Shown here: positions 56,699-64,000 of the stretch, one piece after another
Numbering within the stretch: position 1 is the stretch's first letter
Layout of the letters: every line of letters begins with the position of its first letter
Origin: Salipiger sp. CCB-MM3
GTDB lineage: Bacteria; Pseudomonadota; Alphaproteobacteria; Rhodobacterales; Rhodobacteraceae
Assembly: GCF_001687105.1 (NCBI RefSeq)
Contig: NZ_CP014595.1
Coordinates: forward strand, 372,001-436,000
DNA length: 64,000 nucleotides
Direction: 5' to 3'
The notes under the pieces: generated by a model
Told to the model about the DNA's origin: nothing
Seen by the model: only the letters and a program-made list of their open reading frames with translations
The model's database searches: none
Translations under genes and position numbers: made by a program

Positions 56699-58126
56699 TC
56701 AGACGAGGATTTGCTCGGGCGGATCGTCCAGCAGCCTGCGCAGCTTCAGGATCGCGGCCTCGAACTCGGGCAGCGGCACCTGCCCGTTCATGCCGATGCG
56801 CACCGCATGCGGCGCGAAGGCGTCGCGCAGGGCGAACTCCTCGGCGGCCCGCACCTGCACGCCCTCGGCTTCTGCCGCCATGCAGAAGGCGGCGGCGCGC
56901 CAGCCCGCCGGAAGCCGCAGCCAGACGAAGGGCGCCTCCTCGTTCCACGTGATATCATGGCCGCCAAGGAAATTCACCGCGCTGCGCACATAGAGCGCGT
57001 TGCGCTCGCGCACGGCCCGGACGATCTCGCGGGTCTCGCGGCGGCTGAGCAGATCGGTCACCAGATCGGCCAGCGGCAGCGCAAGGCCGAAGAACCCGTA
57101 TTCCGCCGCCCGGCGCAGATCGCCGCGCCGCGCCCGTGGGGCAATGACGAAGCCGACCCGCAGGCTCGGCGTCAACGTCTTGGAGATCGACGAGACGAAC
57201 CAGCCCTGCTCCGGCAGCATCGCGCGATAGGTCTCGCAGCGCGCCTCGCCCAGAAAGGTGCTGTCGTCCTCCAGCACGTGCAGCCCGCAACTGCGGGCGA
57301 CTGCGGCGATCTCGCGCCGCCGCGCGGGCGGCGTCACATGGGTGGTGGGATTGTGCATTGCCGGAGAGGTGCAGAGCAGCTGCGCCTCATGTTTGCGTGC
57401 CAGTTCCGCCAGCGCATCGGGCCGCAGCCCCTGCGAGTCCATCGGCACTGGCACCGGCTCGGCGCGCAACAGTTCGGCGGCGCGGCGAAAGCCGGGATAG
57501 CACAGCTCCTCCACCAGCACGACAGGACGGCGCCCGCGCAGCACCGCCTGCATCACCAGCGAGATGCCGTTCTGCGCCCCGTGGCTAAGCACCACATCCT
57601 CGTGATGCACCTGCCCCATGGGCACATCCGCCAGCCAGTTCAGCGCCGCCTGACGCGCCGGAGCGAAGGCGCGGCTGGTGGGATAGTCCATCAGACCGGG
57701 CGACGGCCGTGCCGAGATCCGGGCCAGCGCCTCACGCACCAGCGCCACCTGCCCCAGATCGGGAATGCGCCCGGTGAAGAGACTCACCATCGCGTCGCCG
57801 CTGGGGGTCACCTCGCGCGGGCCGCTCTCGATCAGCAGCGGCGGCGCGGTCTCGGGCGCGCCGCGCACGAAGGTGCCGCGTCCCACTTCCGCCACCAGCA
57901 CGGACTCGTCGGTGAGGATTGTATAGGCCCGCGCCACGGTGCCCGGGGTCATGCCGAGCCGCCATCCAAGCTCCCGCACCGGCGGAAGCCGCGTGCCCGC
58001 GGCAAGCTTCCCCTGCGTGACCCCGTCCCGCAAAGCACTTGCCAGCATTCGATATTTCGGACCCGACGCCTGATTTTCGAACAGTTCGAAAATTGTATCG
58101 GTAACAATGTTTTTCTCGACGCTCAT
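56699..58126 (-). CDS. MocR-type regulator (GntR helix-turn-helix plus aminotransferase fold)
   Basis: MocR proteins join a GntR winged helix to a PLP-binding aminotransferase-like domain and sense small amines or PLP. The 475 residues have the helix-turn-helix near 25-90 (LPPVRELGWRLGMTPGTVAR) and the PLP lysine in SSISKTLTPSLRVGF. The ATG at 58126 is chosen; the frame goes on upstream. It is divergent from a DUF1127 gene. Three GATACA half-sites lie in and near the shared promoter, one inside its own first codons. Confidence 0.88.
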   Translation of the reverse strand: MSVEKNIVTDTIFELFENQASGPKYRMLASALRDGVTQGKLAAGTRLPPVRELGWRLGMTPGTVARAYTILTDESVLVAEVGRGTFVRGAPETAPPLLIESGPREVTPSGDAMVSLFTGRIPDLGQVALVREALARISARPSPGLMDYPTSRAFAPARQAALNWLADVPMGQVHHEDVVLSHGAQNGISLVMQAVLRGRRPVVLVEELCYPGFRRAAELLRAEPVPVPMDSQGLRPDALAELARKHEAQLLCTSPAMHNPTTHVTPPARRREIAAVARSCGLHVLEDDSTFLGEARCETYRAMLPEQGWFVSSISKTLTPSLRVGFVIAPRARRGDLRRAAEYGFFGLALPLADLVTDLLSRRETREIVRAVRERNALYVRSAVNFLGGHDITWNEEAPFVWLRLPAGWRAAAFCMAAEAEGVQVRAAEEFALRDAFAPHAVRIGMNGQVPLPEFEAAILKLRRLLDDPPEQILV

Positions 58127-58180
58127 TGGGGCACAATGTATCAATGAACACATGAGATCAAGATAATTGTACCGATACAA
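58092..58180. promoter_or_regulatory. Divergent promoter with three GATACA half-sites
   Basis: ATTGTATCGGTAACAAT at 58092-58108 (inside the first codons of the MocR gene), TGTATC at 58137-58142, and ATTGTACCGATACAA at 58166-58180. The first and third share TACCGATACAA in opposite orientation. Two half-sites are direct on the minus strand, 43 bases apart, and one is inverted, a layout seen at MocR-type operators. Confidence 0.6.
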
Positions 58181-58196
58181 AACTGGAGACACACCG

Positions 58197-58424
58197 ATGG
58201 CACATGCCGCCCACGCCCCGCTTCTTGCCTATCTCGACGCGCAGCGCCCGCTGCCGCCGTTTGCGGCCATTGCGCTGCGCGTTGCGGTGGTGACCGCGAA
58301 ATGGTCCGAGCGCCGCCACACCCGCCGTGCGCTGCTCGAGCTCGATGACCATCTTCTGCGTGACGTCGGATTGGAACGGACCGCCGCCCTCCGGGAGGCG
58401 CGCCGCAAGTTCTGGCAGGGCTGA
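58197..58424 (+). CDS. DUF1127 small protein
   Basis: The 75 residues have the C-terminal DUF1127 motif LELDDHLLRDVGLERTAA with Arg-rich flanks. DUF1127 proteins are small basic proteins, some shown to affect RNA turnover and phosphate/carbon metabolism. The ATG follows CTGGAGAC. The gene is divergent from the MocR regulator, which probably controls it. Confidence 0.88.
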   Translation: MAHAAHAPLLAYLDAQRPLPPFAAIALRVAVVTAKWSERRHTRRALLELDDHLLRDVGLERTAALREARRKFWQG

Positions 58425-58532
58425 TCCCCGGACCTGACGGAACCTCTTCCACTTGGCGCGAGGCACACCCTCGCGCCATTTTTGTGTCTGGCGCCAAGCG
58501 CCCGCCCACAGCGCAAGCGCCACAGTATCAAC

Positions 58533-58603
58533 ATGCGTATTTTTAAAGAGAAGAAGCCCGAGGATGAGCAAGATCCCCGGGCTTCTTCTCTTTTCAAATA
58601 CGC
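58533..58603. repeat. Repeat family A, full palindrome
   Basis: Two copies of the element face each other (left arm from 58533, right arm ending 58603; core GCGTATTT-N2-AAAGAGAAGAAGCCC). It lies between the converging DUF1127 and aroB genes and can act as a two-way terminator. Confidence 0.75.
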
Positions 58604-58625
58604 CTTATAGGCGCGGCGGCGCCGT

Positions 58626-59756
58626 TCAGCGGGCGGCCAGCCCATCGCGCAGCACGCCCAGCACCGCCTCGCGCGGCACATCGGCGGTGACGAAAGCCTG
58701 TCCAATGCCGCGGGCGAGGATGAAGCGAATGGCGCCGTCGAGCACCTTTTTATCCTGCCCCATGAGATCGAAGAGCGCCTCGGCACTCGGCAGATCGCAG
58801 GGAATATCGCTGAGGTCGCGCTTCATGCCCATTTGCGCCAGATGCGCGCGGAGCCGCGACGGGTCCTCTTGCGGGCAGAGCCCGAGGCGGGCCGAAAGCT
58901 CGAAAGCCAGCGCGCAGCCGATCGCCACGCCCTCGCCATGCAGCAGCCGGTCCGAATAGCCGGTGGCCGCCTCCAGCGCGTGGCAGAAAGTGTGCCCGAG
59001 GTTGAGCAGCGCGCGATCGCCCTGTTCAGTCTCGTCGCGCACCACGATTTCGGCCTTCATCTCCACCGAGCGGGTCACCGCATGCGCCAGCACCCGCGGA
59101 TCGCGCGCCACCAGCCCGGCGGCACTGTCCTCGAGCCAATGGAAGAATGTCGCATCGCCGAGCAGCCCGTATTTCACCACCTCGCCGTAGCCCGCGAGAA
59201 AGTCGCGCGGCGCCAGCGTGGCGAGCACATCGATATCGGCCAGCACCAGCGAGGGCTGGTGGAAGGCGCCGATGAGATTCTTCCCCGCGGGCGAGTTGAT
59301 GCCGGTCTTGCCGCCGACCGAACTGTCGACCTGCGCCAGCAGCGAGGTGGGGATCTGCACAAAGCGCACACCCCGGCGCAGGATCGCCGCGGCAAACCCC
59401 ACCAGATCGCCGATCACCCCGCCCCCGAGCGCCACCACCACGTCGCGCCGCTCGACCTTCTGGGCCAGCAGCCATTCGGTGACATGCTCCAGCTCGCGCC
59501 AGCATTTGGTCGCCTCGCCGGGCGTCAGGCTCAGCGCCTCGCAGGTGATGCCTTCGGCGGCGAGCCCTGCCTTCAGCGCCGGCAGATGCGCCGCGGCGAC
59601 GGTCTCGTCGCTGACCACCACCACGCGTTTGCGGCTGCCCAGCAGCGGCGCGATCTCGGCCCCGGCCCGCGCCAGCAGCCCGGCGCCGATGCGCACGTCA
59701 TAGGCGCGCGCGCCAAGGTCCACATGTACCGTTCCCAGCAGAGCCGCATCACTCAT
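58626..59756 (-). CDS. aroB: 3-dehydroquinate synthase
   Basis: AroB makes dehydroquinate in the shikimate pathway. The 376 residues have the NAD motif GGGVIGDLVGFAA, the PTSLLAQVDSSVGGKTGIN block, and metal ligands in the NLGHTFCHALE and GEGVAIG regions. The ATG at 59756 overlaps the aroK stop by 4 bases and has GGAGG ten bases before it; an ATG at 59765 is too close to that sequence. Confidence 0.97.
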   Translation of the reverse strand: MSDAALLGTVHVDLGARAYDVRIGAGLLARAGAEIAPLLGSRKRVVVVSDETVAAAHLPALKAGLAAEGITCEALSLTPGEATKCWRELEHVTEWLLAQKVERRDVVVALGGGVIGDLVGFAAAILRRGVRFVQIPTSLLAQVDSSVGGKTGINSPAGKNLIGAFHQPSLVLADIDVLATLAPRDFLAGYGEVVKYGLLGDATFFHWLEDSAAGLVARDPRVLAHAVTRSVEMKAEIVVRDETEQGDRALLNLGHTFCHALEAATGYSDRLLHGEGVAIGCALAFELSARLGLCPQEDPSRLRAHLAQMGMKRDLSDIPCDLPSAEALFDLMGQDKKVLDGAIRFILARGIGQAFVTADVPREAVLGVLRDGLAAR

Positions 59757-60328
59757 CCGCTGCATTCCTCCAATACGTCGGGCCGCGTCTTCAGCGTCTC
59801 GATCACTTTCAGCGCCATACTGTCCACCGACAGCCCATGCTCCGAGGTCACCGCCAGATCGGCCAGCGCATAGATCGGCACGCGGCGCTCATAGATCTCG
59901 GTCAGCGTGGCCAGCGGATCGGGCGTGCGCAGCAGCGGACGCGTGTCCTTGTGGCGCACCCGCCCCCAGAGCACCTTGAGATCGGCATCGAGCCAGACCG
60001 CGACGCCCTTTTCGGTGATCATCCGGCGGTTCGCTTCGGCCATATAGGCCCCGCCCCCGGTCGACAGCACCGCCGGGCGGGCGTCGAGCAGACGCTCGAT
60101 CACCTGACTTTCCTTGCGCCGAAAGAATGCCTCGCCGTCGCGGGCGAAGATCTCGGCAATCGTCATATTCGCCGCTTTCTCGATTTCGGCATCCGAATCG
60201 CGAAACGGCACGTTCAGGGCAGAGGCGAGCGCTCGGCCAACGGCCGATTTTCCTGCTCCCATCATGCCCACCAGCACAACTGTCTTTTTCAACTTCGGGT
60301 GCAATCCCCTTGTTTCTCGGCCATGCAT
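59753..60328 (-). CDS. aroK: Shikimate kinase
   Basis: AroK phosphorylates shikimate. The 191 residues have the P-loop LVGMMGAGKSAVGRAL, the shikimate-binding DSDAEIEK and the STGGGAYM motif. The frame is open upstream, but the ATG at 60328 (MHGRETRG) fits the family; a TTG two codons earlier is possible because it is closer to AGGAGG. It is coupled to aroB. Confidence 0.95.
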   Translation of the reverse strand: MHGRETRGLHPKLKKTVVLVGMMGAGKSAVGRALASALNVPFRDSDAEIEKAANMTIAEIFARDGEAFFRRKESQVIERLLDARPAVLSTGGGAYMAEANRRMITEKGVAVWLDADLKVLWGRVRHKDTRPLLRTPDPLATLTEIYERRVPIYALADLAVTSEHGLSVDSMALKVIETLKTRPDVLEECSG

Positions 60329-60422
60329 CGCCAATTCTGCCTCCTGAGGCCGTGAATGACGTGTCGTTGCCGAAAAGGCTAGGTATAAGTGACAAAAAAC
60401 ATGAGGCAGGACTAACGAGCAT

Positions 60423-60572
60423 ATGGGACGACTCCTCAAACCCCTTTTCTTCCTTCTCGTCCTCGCGGCGATCGCGCTGGTGGCTTACGCCTATGTGGGC
60501 CCCTACTTCGGCGCGGATTTCTCGCCGCCCCAGACGGAAATTCGCCAGCCCGTGGAGCTTGATGCGAACTAG
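60423..60572 (+). CDS. 49-residue membrane protein
   Basis: This short frame encodes MGRLLKPLFFLLVLAAIALV and a polar tail ending PVELDAN. It has one membrane span and an AGGAC sequence upstream. Its last 11 bases overlap the start of the next gene, so translation is coupled. It is divergent from aroK. I recognise no family. Confidence 0.65.
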   Translation: MGRLLKPLFFLLVLAAIALVAYAYVGPYFGADFSPPQTEIRQPVELDAN

Positions 60573-62241
60573 GCTACTTCTGAGCGCCCTGCTTCTGGGC
60601 GCCCCGACGCTCGGCGCTGCCGAGGCCCCGCTTGCTGCCATCGACTGGCTCAAGCCCGGCCCCGCTGTGTCTGGTGTTCCCGGTGTAAGCGCGGCGATGC
60701 CACTGCCAGAGGCGCCCGCGACCGGCACTCTGCGCGTGCCGCATCCGCTGCCCGAGAGCGGGACCTCGAGCCGTGCCTTTCCCGGACGCAGTTCACCCCC
60801 CAGTTCTTCCCCCAGTTCTTCCCCCGGCGCGCTGCCCAAGGATGAGCCGCCAATCGCGCGTTCGGGCACCTCCCCCGCGGTCGAGAGCGCCACGCTCGAT
60901 GCGCCCTCCGCCGAGGCGGCGGGGCTGCTGTCGACGGCGATGACCGGCCTGCCGCGCTCGCTCTGGTCCGCGTCCGACGCGGCGCAGCTGGCGCCGCTCA
61001 TCGCCCGCGTGGAGCCTGCGGTGCCCGCGCTTTCCGCGCAGATGCTGACGCTGCTTCTGGCCGAGGCCGACGCGCCGCAGGGCAAGCCGTCGCTGCTGGT
61101 GGCGCGCATCGACCGGCTGATCGAGGAAGGCGCGGTGGATGCCGCGCTGGCGCTGGTCGAACAGGCTGGCGGCGCCTCGTCGCCCGAGATCTTCCGACGC
61201 TGGCTCGACCTCGCGCTGATCGCCGGGGATGATTCTCCGCCCTGCGCGACGCTGATGCGCCAGCCCTATCTGTCGGACGACATCCCCACGCGAATCTATT
61301 GCGACGCGCGGATCGGCAATTGGGAGCATTCGGTCACCGTGTTCGGCAGCGCCGAGGCGCTTGGGCAGATCGACGGGCGCGACGCCGAGCTTCTGGCCCG
61401 TCACCTCGATCCCGAACTGGTCGACGCCTCTGCGCCGCTCAACCCGCCTGCGCGCCCGACGCCGCTGGAGTTTCGCCTGTTCGAAAGCATCGGAGAGGCG
61501 CTGCCGACGCAGCCGCTGCCGCGGATGTTCGCCGCCGCCGATCTGTCGGGCAACCGCGGCTGGCGCGCGCAGATCCTGTCGGCTGAGCGGCTGGCGCGGC
61601 GCGGCACGCTGTCGGGCAACCGGCTGTTGGGCATTTACACCGACCGCGAGCCCGCCGCCTCTGGCGGGGTCTGGGACCGGGTGTCCGCGATTCAGGATCT
61701 GGAGGCCGCGCTCGAGGGCCGCCGCAGCGATCTCATTGGCCCCGCGCTGATCGCCGCATGGCCGCAGATGCGCAGCGCCGGGCTGCTGGTGCCCTTTGCC
61801 GAGCTTTACGCCCCGCGCCTGAGCGGGCTTGCGCTTGAGGGCCGCGCCGCCGGGCTGGCCCGGCGCGCTGCGTTGCTCTCGCCCGACTATGAGGCCGCCG
61901 CGCGCGCGATGGCACCGCAGTCCGGGCTGATGGAGACCGTTGCCGCCGTCGCGAAGGGCGACACGCCCGAGGCGATGCCGCGCAGCCCCGCCGCGCAGGC
62001 GGTGGCCGAAGCCTGGCGCCCCGATGCAGAGGTGCCGCCCGAGCTTGAGACGCTGCTGCAAGAGGGCAAGCTGGGCGAGACCGTGCTGCGCGCCATCGCC
62101 CTCTTTGGGTCCGGCGCCGAGGGCAATCACGCCGATCTGACCGGCGCGCTGGCGACGCTGCGCCGCGTCGGGCTCGAAGACACGGCGCGCCGCGCCGCGA
62201 TCCAGCAGCTCATCCTCGCGGACGAAGGAGCCCCGCTGTGA
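60562..62241 (+). CDS. Exported protein of unknown function, 559 residues
   Basis: The protein starts with a signal peptide (MRTRLLLSALLLGAPTLGAA). Residues about 30-110 are Pro/Ser/Gly-rich, including a PPSSSPSSSPGA stretch; the rest is Ala/Leu-rich and probably helical, with TPR-like alternation but no clear repeats. Similar genes in this position are sometimes labelled as antifreeze-like proteins, a label that I do not trust. The ATG at 60562 lies inside the end of the upstream small gene. It ends in a 4-base overlap with xerD, so the three genes likely form one unit. Confidence 0.75.
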   Translation: MRTRLLLSALLLGAPTLGAAEAPLAAIDWLKPGPAVSGVPGVSAAMPLPEAPATGTLRVPHPLPESGTSSRAFPGRSSPPSSSPSSSPGALPKDEPPIARSGTSPAVESATLDAPSAEAAGLLSTAMTGLPRSLWSASDAAQLAPLIARVEPAVPALSAQMLTLLLAEADAPQGKPSLLVARIDRLIEEGAVDAALALVEQAGGASSPEIFRRWLDLALIAGDDSPPCATLMRQPYLSDDIPTRIYCDARIGNWEHSVTVFGSAEALGQIDGRDAELLARHLDPELVDASAPLNPPARPTPLEFRLFESIGEALPTQPLPRMFAAADLSGNRGWRAQILSAERLARRGTLSGNRLLGIYTDREPAASGGVWDRVSAIQDLEAALEGRRSDLIGPALIAAWPQMRSAGLLVPFAELYAPRLSGLALEGRAAGLARRAALLSPDYEAAARAMAPQSGLMETVAAVAKGDTPEAMPRSPAAQAVAEAWRPDAEVPPELETLLQEGKLGETVLRAIALFGSGAEGNHADLTGALATLRRVGLEDTARRAAIQQLILADEGAPL

Positions 62242-63164
62242 GCGCGGCGAACTGGGTTTCAGCCTTCCTCGAAGCGCAGGCCGCCGAACGCGGCGCCGCC
62301 GACAACACGCGCTCGGCCTATGCCCGCGATCTGGCGGATTTCACCGCGTGGCTCGCCGCCCGTGGCCGCGATCTGGCCAGCGCCGAGCGCGCTGATGTCG
62401 AGCAATATCTGATCGCCTGCGAGGCCGACGGGCTCGCGGTATCGACCCGCGCGCGGCGGCTGTCGTCGATCAAGCAGCTCTACCGTTTCGCCTTTGAAGA
62501 AGGGCTGCGGGGCGACAACCCGGCGGTGCAGATCTCTGGCCCCGGCCGCCCGAAGCGCCTGCCAAAGACGCTCAGCACCGAAGAAGTGGACCGGCTGCTC
62601 GACGCTTCCGAGACCCATGGCCGCACCGCCGACGACCGGCTGCGCAACGCGTGCCTGATGCAACTGCTCTATGCCACCGGGATGCGGGTGAGCGAGCTTG
62701 TGACGCTGCCGCTCTCGGCGGCGCGTGGCGATCCGCGGATGCTGCTGATCCGCGGCAAGGGTGGCAAGGAACGGATGGTGCCGCTCTCGGCCCCCGCGCG
62801 CGAGGCACTGGCCATCTGGCTCGAACGCCGCGACGCCCGCGAGGCGCTGGCGAAGGCGGAAGGCAAGCCCGCGTCGGGCTTTCTCTTTGCCTCGCGCGGC
62901 AAGGCCGGGCATCTGACCCGCCATGCATTCTATGTGATGATCAAGGATATCGCGGTCGCTGCAGGGGTGTCCCCGGCGAAGGTGACGCCGCACACGCTGC
63001 GCCACGCTTTTGCGACGCATCTTCTGGCCAATGGCGCCGACCTGCGCGCCATCCAGACCTTTCTCGGCCACGCCGACGTGGCGACCACCGAGATCTACAC
63101 CCATGTTCTGGAAGAGCGCCTGCGCGATCTGGTGATGGACCACCACCCGCTGGCAAGAGACTGA
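62238..63164 (+). CDS. xerD: Tyrosine recombinase XerD
   Basis: XerD, with XerC, resolves chromosome dimers at dif. The 308 residues have the N-terminal SAM-like core-binding domain and the catalytic set R150 (GMRVSEL), K174, H252 and R255 (HTLRHAFATHLL), H278 (LGHAD) and Y287 (EIYTHV). Start is GTG at 62238 after AAGGAG. It lies in an ordinary context, not in a phage. Confidence 0.95.
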   Translation: MSAANWVSAFLEAQAAERGAADNTRSAYARDLADFTAWLAARGRDLASAERADVEQYLIACEADGLAVSTRARRLSSIKQLYRFAFEEGLRGDNPAVQISGPGRPKRLPKTLSTEEVDRLLDASETHGRTADDRLRNACLMQLLYATGMRVSELVTLPLSAARGDPRMLLIRGKGGKERMVPLSAPAREALAIWLERRDAREALAKAEGKPASGFLFASRGKAGHLTRHAFYVMIKDIAVAAGVSPAKVTPHTLRHAFATHLLANGADLRAIQTFLGHADVATTEIYTHVLEERLRDLVMDHHPLARD

Positions 63165-63187
63165 AGCCCCCGCTCCCCGGTCCCCCG

Positions 63188-63214
63188 TTCCTCTTGGCGA
63201 AAATATCCCGGGGG
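63188..63214 (+). repeat. Repeat family B, single arm
   Basis: TTCCTCTTGGCGAAAATATC followed by CCGGGGG, nearly identical to the right arm at 49755-49780. Confidence 0.6.
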
Positions 63215-63216
63215 TT

Positions 63217-63237
63217 CGGGGGCGGAGCCCCCGTTTT
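63217..63237 (+). terminator. Terminator after xerD
   Basis: CGGGGGC-GGA-GCCCCCG followed by TTTT. It lies between the converging xerD and pyrH genes. Confidence 0.75.
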
Positions 63238-63291
63238 ATGCAGCGTATGGAGCCTGCGCCCCAGCCTCTGTGGCGCGTCGGCCTTGAAAGG

Positions 63292-64000
63292 TTACGCGTG
63301 CACCTCGGTATAGGTGCCCTCGCCCGCCAGAATGCCCCGGAACCCGCCCGGCTCGTTCAGCGAGAAGACGATCAGCGGCATCTTGTTGTCGCGCGCCAGC
63401 GCGATCGCCGAGGCATCCATGACCTTCAAGTTGTCGCGCAGCACATCGTCATAGGTGATGCGGTCGTAGCGCTTGGCCTCGGGGTTGGTCTTGGGGTCGC
63501 TGTCGTAGATGCCATCCACCTGCTTGCCCATGAAGATCGCCTCGCAGGCCATCTCGTTGGCGCGCAGCGCCGAGGCGGTGTCGGTGGTGAAATAGGGGTT
63601 GCCGGTGCCCGCGGCGAAGATGCAGACGCGCTTCTTCTCGAGGTGGCGCACAGCGCGGCGGCGGATGTAGGGCTCGGCCACTTCGTCCATGCGGATCGCC
63701 GAGATCACCCGGGTGAAGACGCCCAGCTCTTCCAGCGCCGACTGCATCGCCAGCGCGTTCATCACCGTGGCCAGCATGCCCATATAGTCGGCGGTGGTCC
63801 GCTCCATCCCCTGTGCCGAGCCTGCGAGGCCGCGGAAGATGTTGCCGCCGCCGATCACCATGCAGATCTCTACACCCATATCGTGAACGGATTTTACCTC
63901 GCGGGCGATCCGTTCGACGGTCTGCGGGTTGAGGCCGTAGCCCCTGTCGCCCATAAGCGCCTCACCCGAGATTTTCAGCATCACACGTTTGAAGGTGGTC
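63292..64000 (-). CDS. pyrH: UMP kinase PyrH, 5' end cut by the window
   Basis: PyrH phosphorylates UMP to UDP. The visible part, about 236 residues, contains the [12 protein letters not shown] nucleotide loop, [10 protein letters not shown], the [17 protein letters not shown] block and the C-terminal KMPLIVFSL. The frame runs off the right edge through TTFKRV, which is usual just after the real start, so only a few residues are missing. frr is not downstream, where it lies in many genomes; xerD converges instead. Confidence 0.96.
   Translation of the reverse strand, partial: TTFKRVMLKISGEALMGDRGYGLNPQTVERIAREVKSVHDMGVEICMVIGGGNIFRGLAGSAQGMERTTADYMGMLATVMNALAMQSALEELGVFTRVISAIRMDEVAEPYIRRRAVRHLEKKRVCIFAAGTGNPYFTTDTASALRANEMACEAIFMGKQVDGIYDSDPKTNPEAKRYDRITYDDVLRDNLKVMDASAIALARDNKMPLIVFSLNEPGGFRGILAGEGTYTEVHA

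Noticed and set aside
62238..63164. Phage or island integrase
   Set aside because: Length, catalytic pattern and housekeeping context fit XerD; no attachment site, tRNA or phage gene is near.

Overview
The window is an ordinary high-GC chromosomal segment from an alphaproteobacterium, most likely a member of the Rhodobacteraceae (Roseobacter group; a Salipiger-like genus is possible but not provable here). The evidence is the gene order dusB(nifR3)-ntrB-ntrC-ntrY-ntrX-trkA-trkH-hfq-hflX, a CtrA/SciP pair, a C4-pathway HemA (5-aminolevulinate synthase), a fused IspDF, and a Paracoccus/Roseobacter-type sox cluster. Genes are densely packed, often with 4-base stop/start overlaps. I found no rRNA, tRNA, CRISPR array, transposase, prophage or plasmid marker.

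Layout: (1) 1-862, the 3' part of a phosphotransferase-like gene. (2) 914-12871, on the minus strand, the nitrogen two-component locus (dusB, ntrBC, ntrYX) followed by trkA/trkH potassium uptake, hfq and hflX. (3) 13047-17171, a plus-strand housekeeping run (ispDF, pgpA, cinA C-terminal type, hpt, a small membrane protein, cytochrome c') interrupted by ratA on the minus strand. (4) 17175-29827, sulfur oxidation: a diheme cytochrome c, a Tat-exported metallo-hydrolase, soxS-soxR-soxT on the minus strand and, divergently, soxV-W-X-Y-Z-A-B-C-D plus a DUF302 protein, with hemA starting 2 bases after the DUF302 gene. (5) 31118-37202, trmFO, a small membrane protein, gluQ, hisI, an Fe-S scaffold, a 46-residue membrane-protein gene under apparent LexA boxes, and recG. 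(6) 37225-42545, ligA, ctrA, sciP, mnmA and a DUF1992 gene. (7) 42578-49629, a GGDEF/EVL protein, a DctB/DctD-like two-component system, purQ and a zinc alcohol dehydrogenase. (8) 49906-56520, metA, an alpha/beta-hydrolase lipoprotein, ppk2, a TetR regulator, two glycosyltransferase-like genes, and rpsI-rplM. (9) 56699-64000, a MocR regulator divergent from a DUF1127 gene, aroK-aroB, a 49-residue membrane protein with a 559-residue exported protein of unknown function, xerD, and pyrH running off the right edge.

The most informative signals lie between genes. Two perfect ATTC-N8-GAAT sites lie in front of soxX and soxB, matching the operator type of persulfide-sensing ArsR repressors; the SoxR here has the matching cysteine pair (C49/C115). 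Related sites sit at soxS/soxV and at the metallo-hydrolase gene. Two GTTC-N7-GTTC type (alphaproteobacterial LexA) boxes precede an unannotated-size 46-codon membrane-protein gene next to recG, suggesting a small SOS-induced membrane peptide. Three GATACA half-sites lie between the MocR and DUF1127 genes. Two families of dispersed palindromic repeats occur in the intergenic spaces. All three NtrC-type regulators in the window (NtrC, NtrX, DctD-like) lack the sigma-54-contacting GAFTGA loop.
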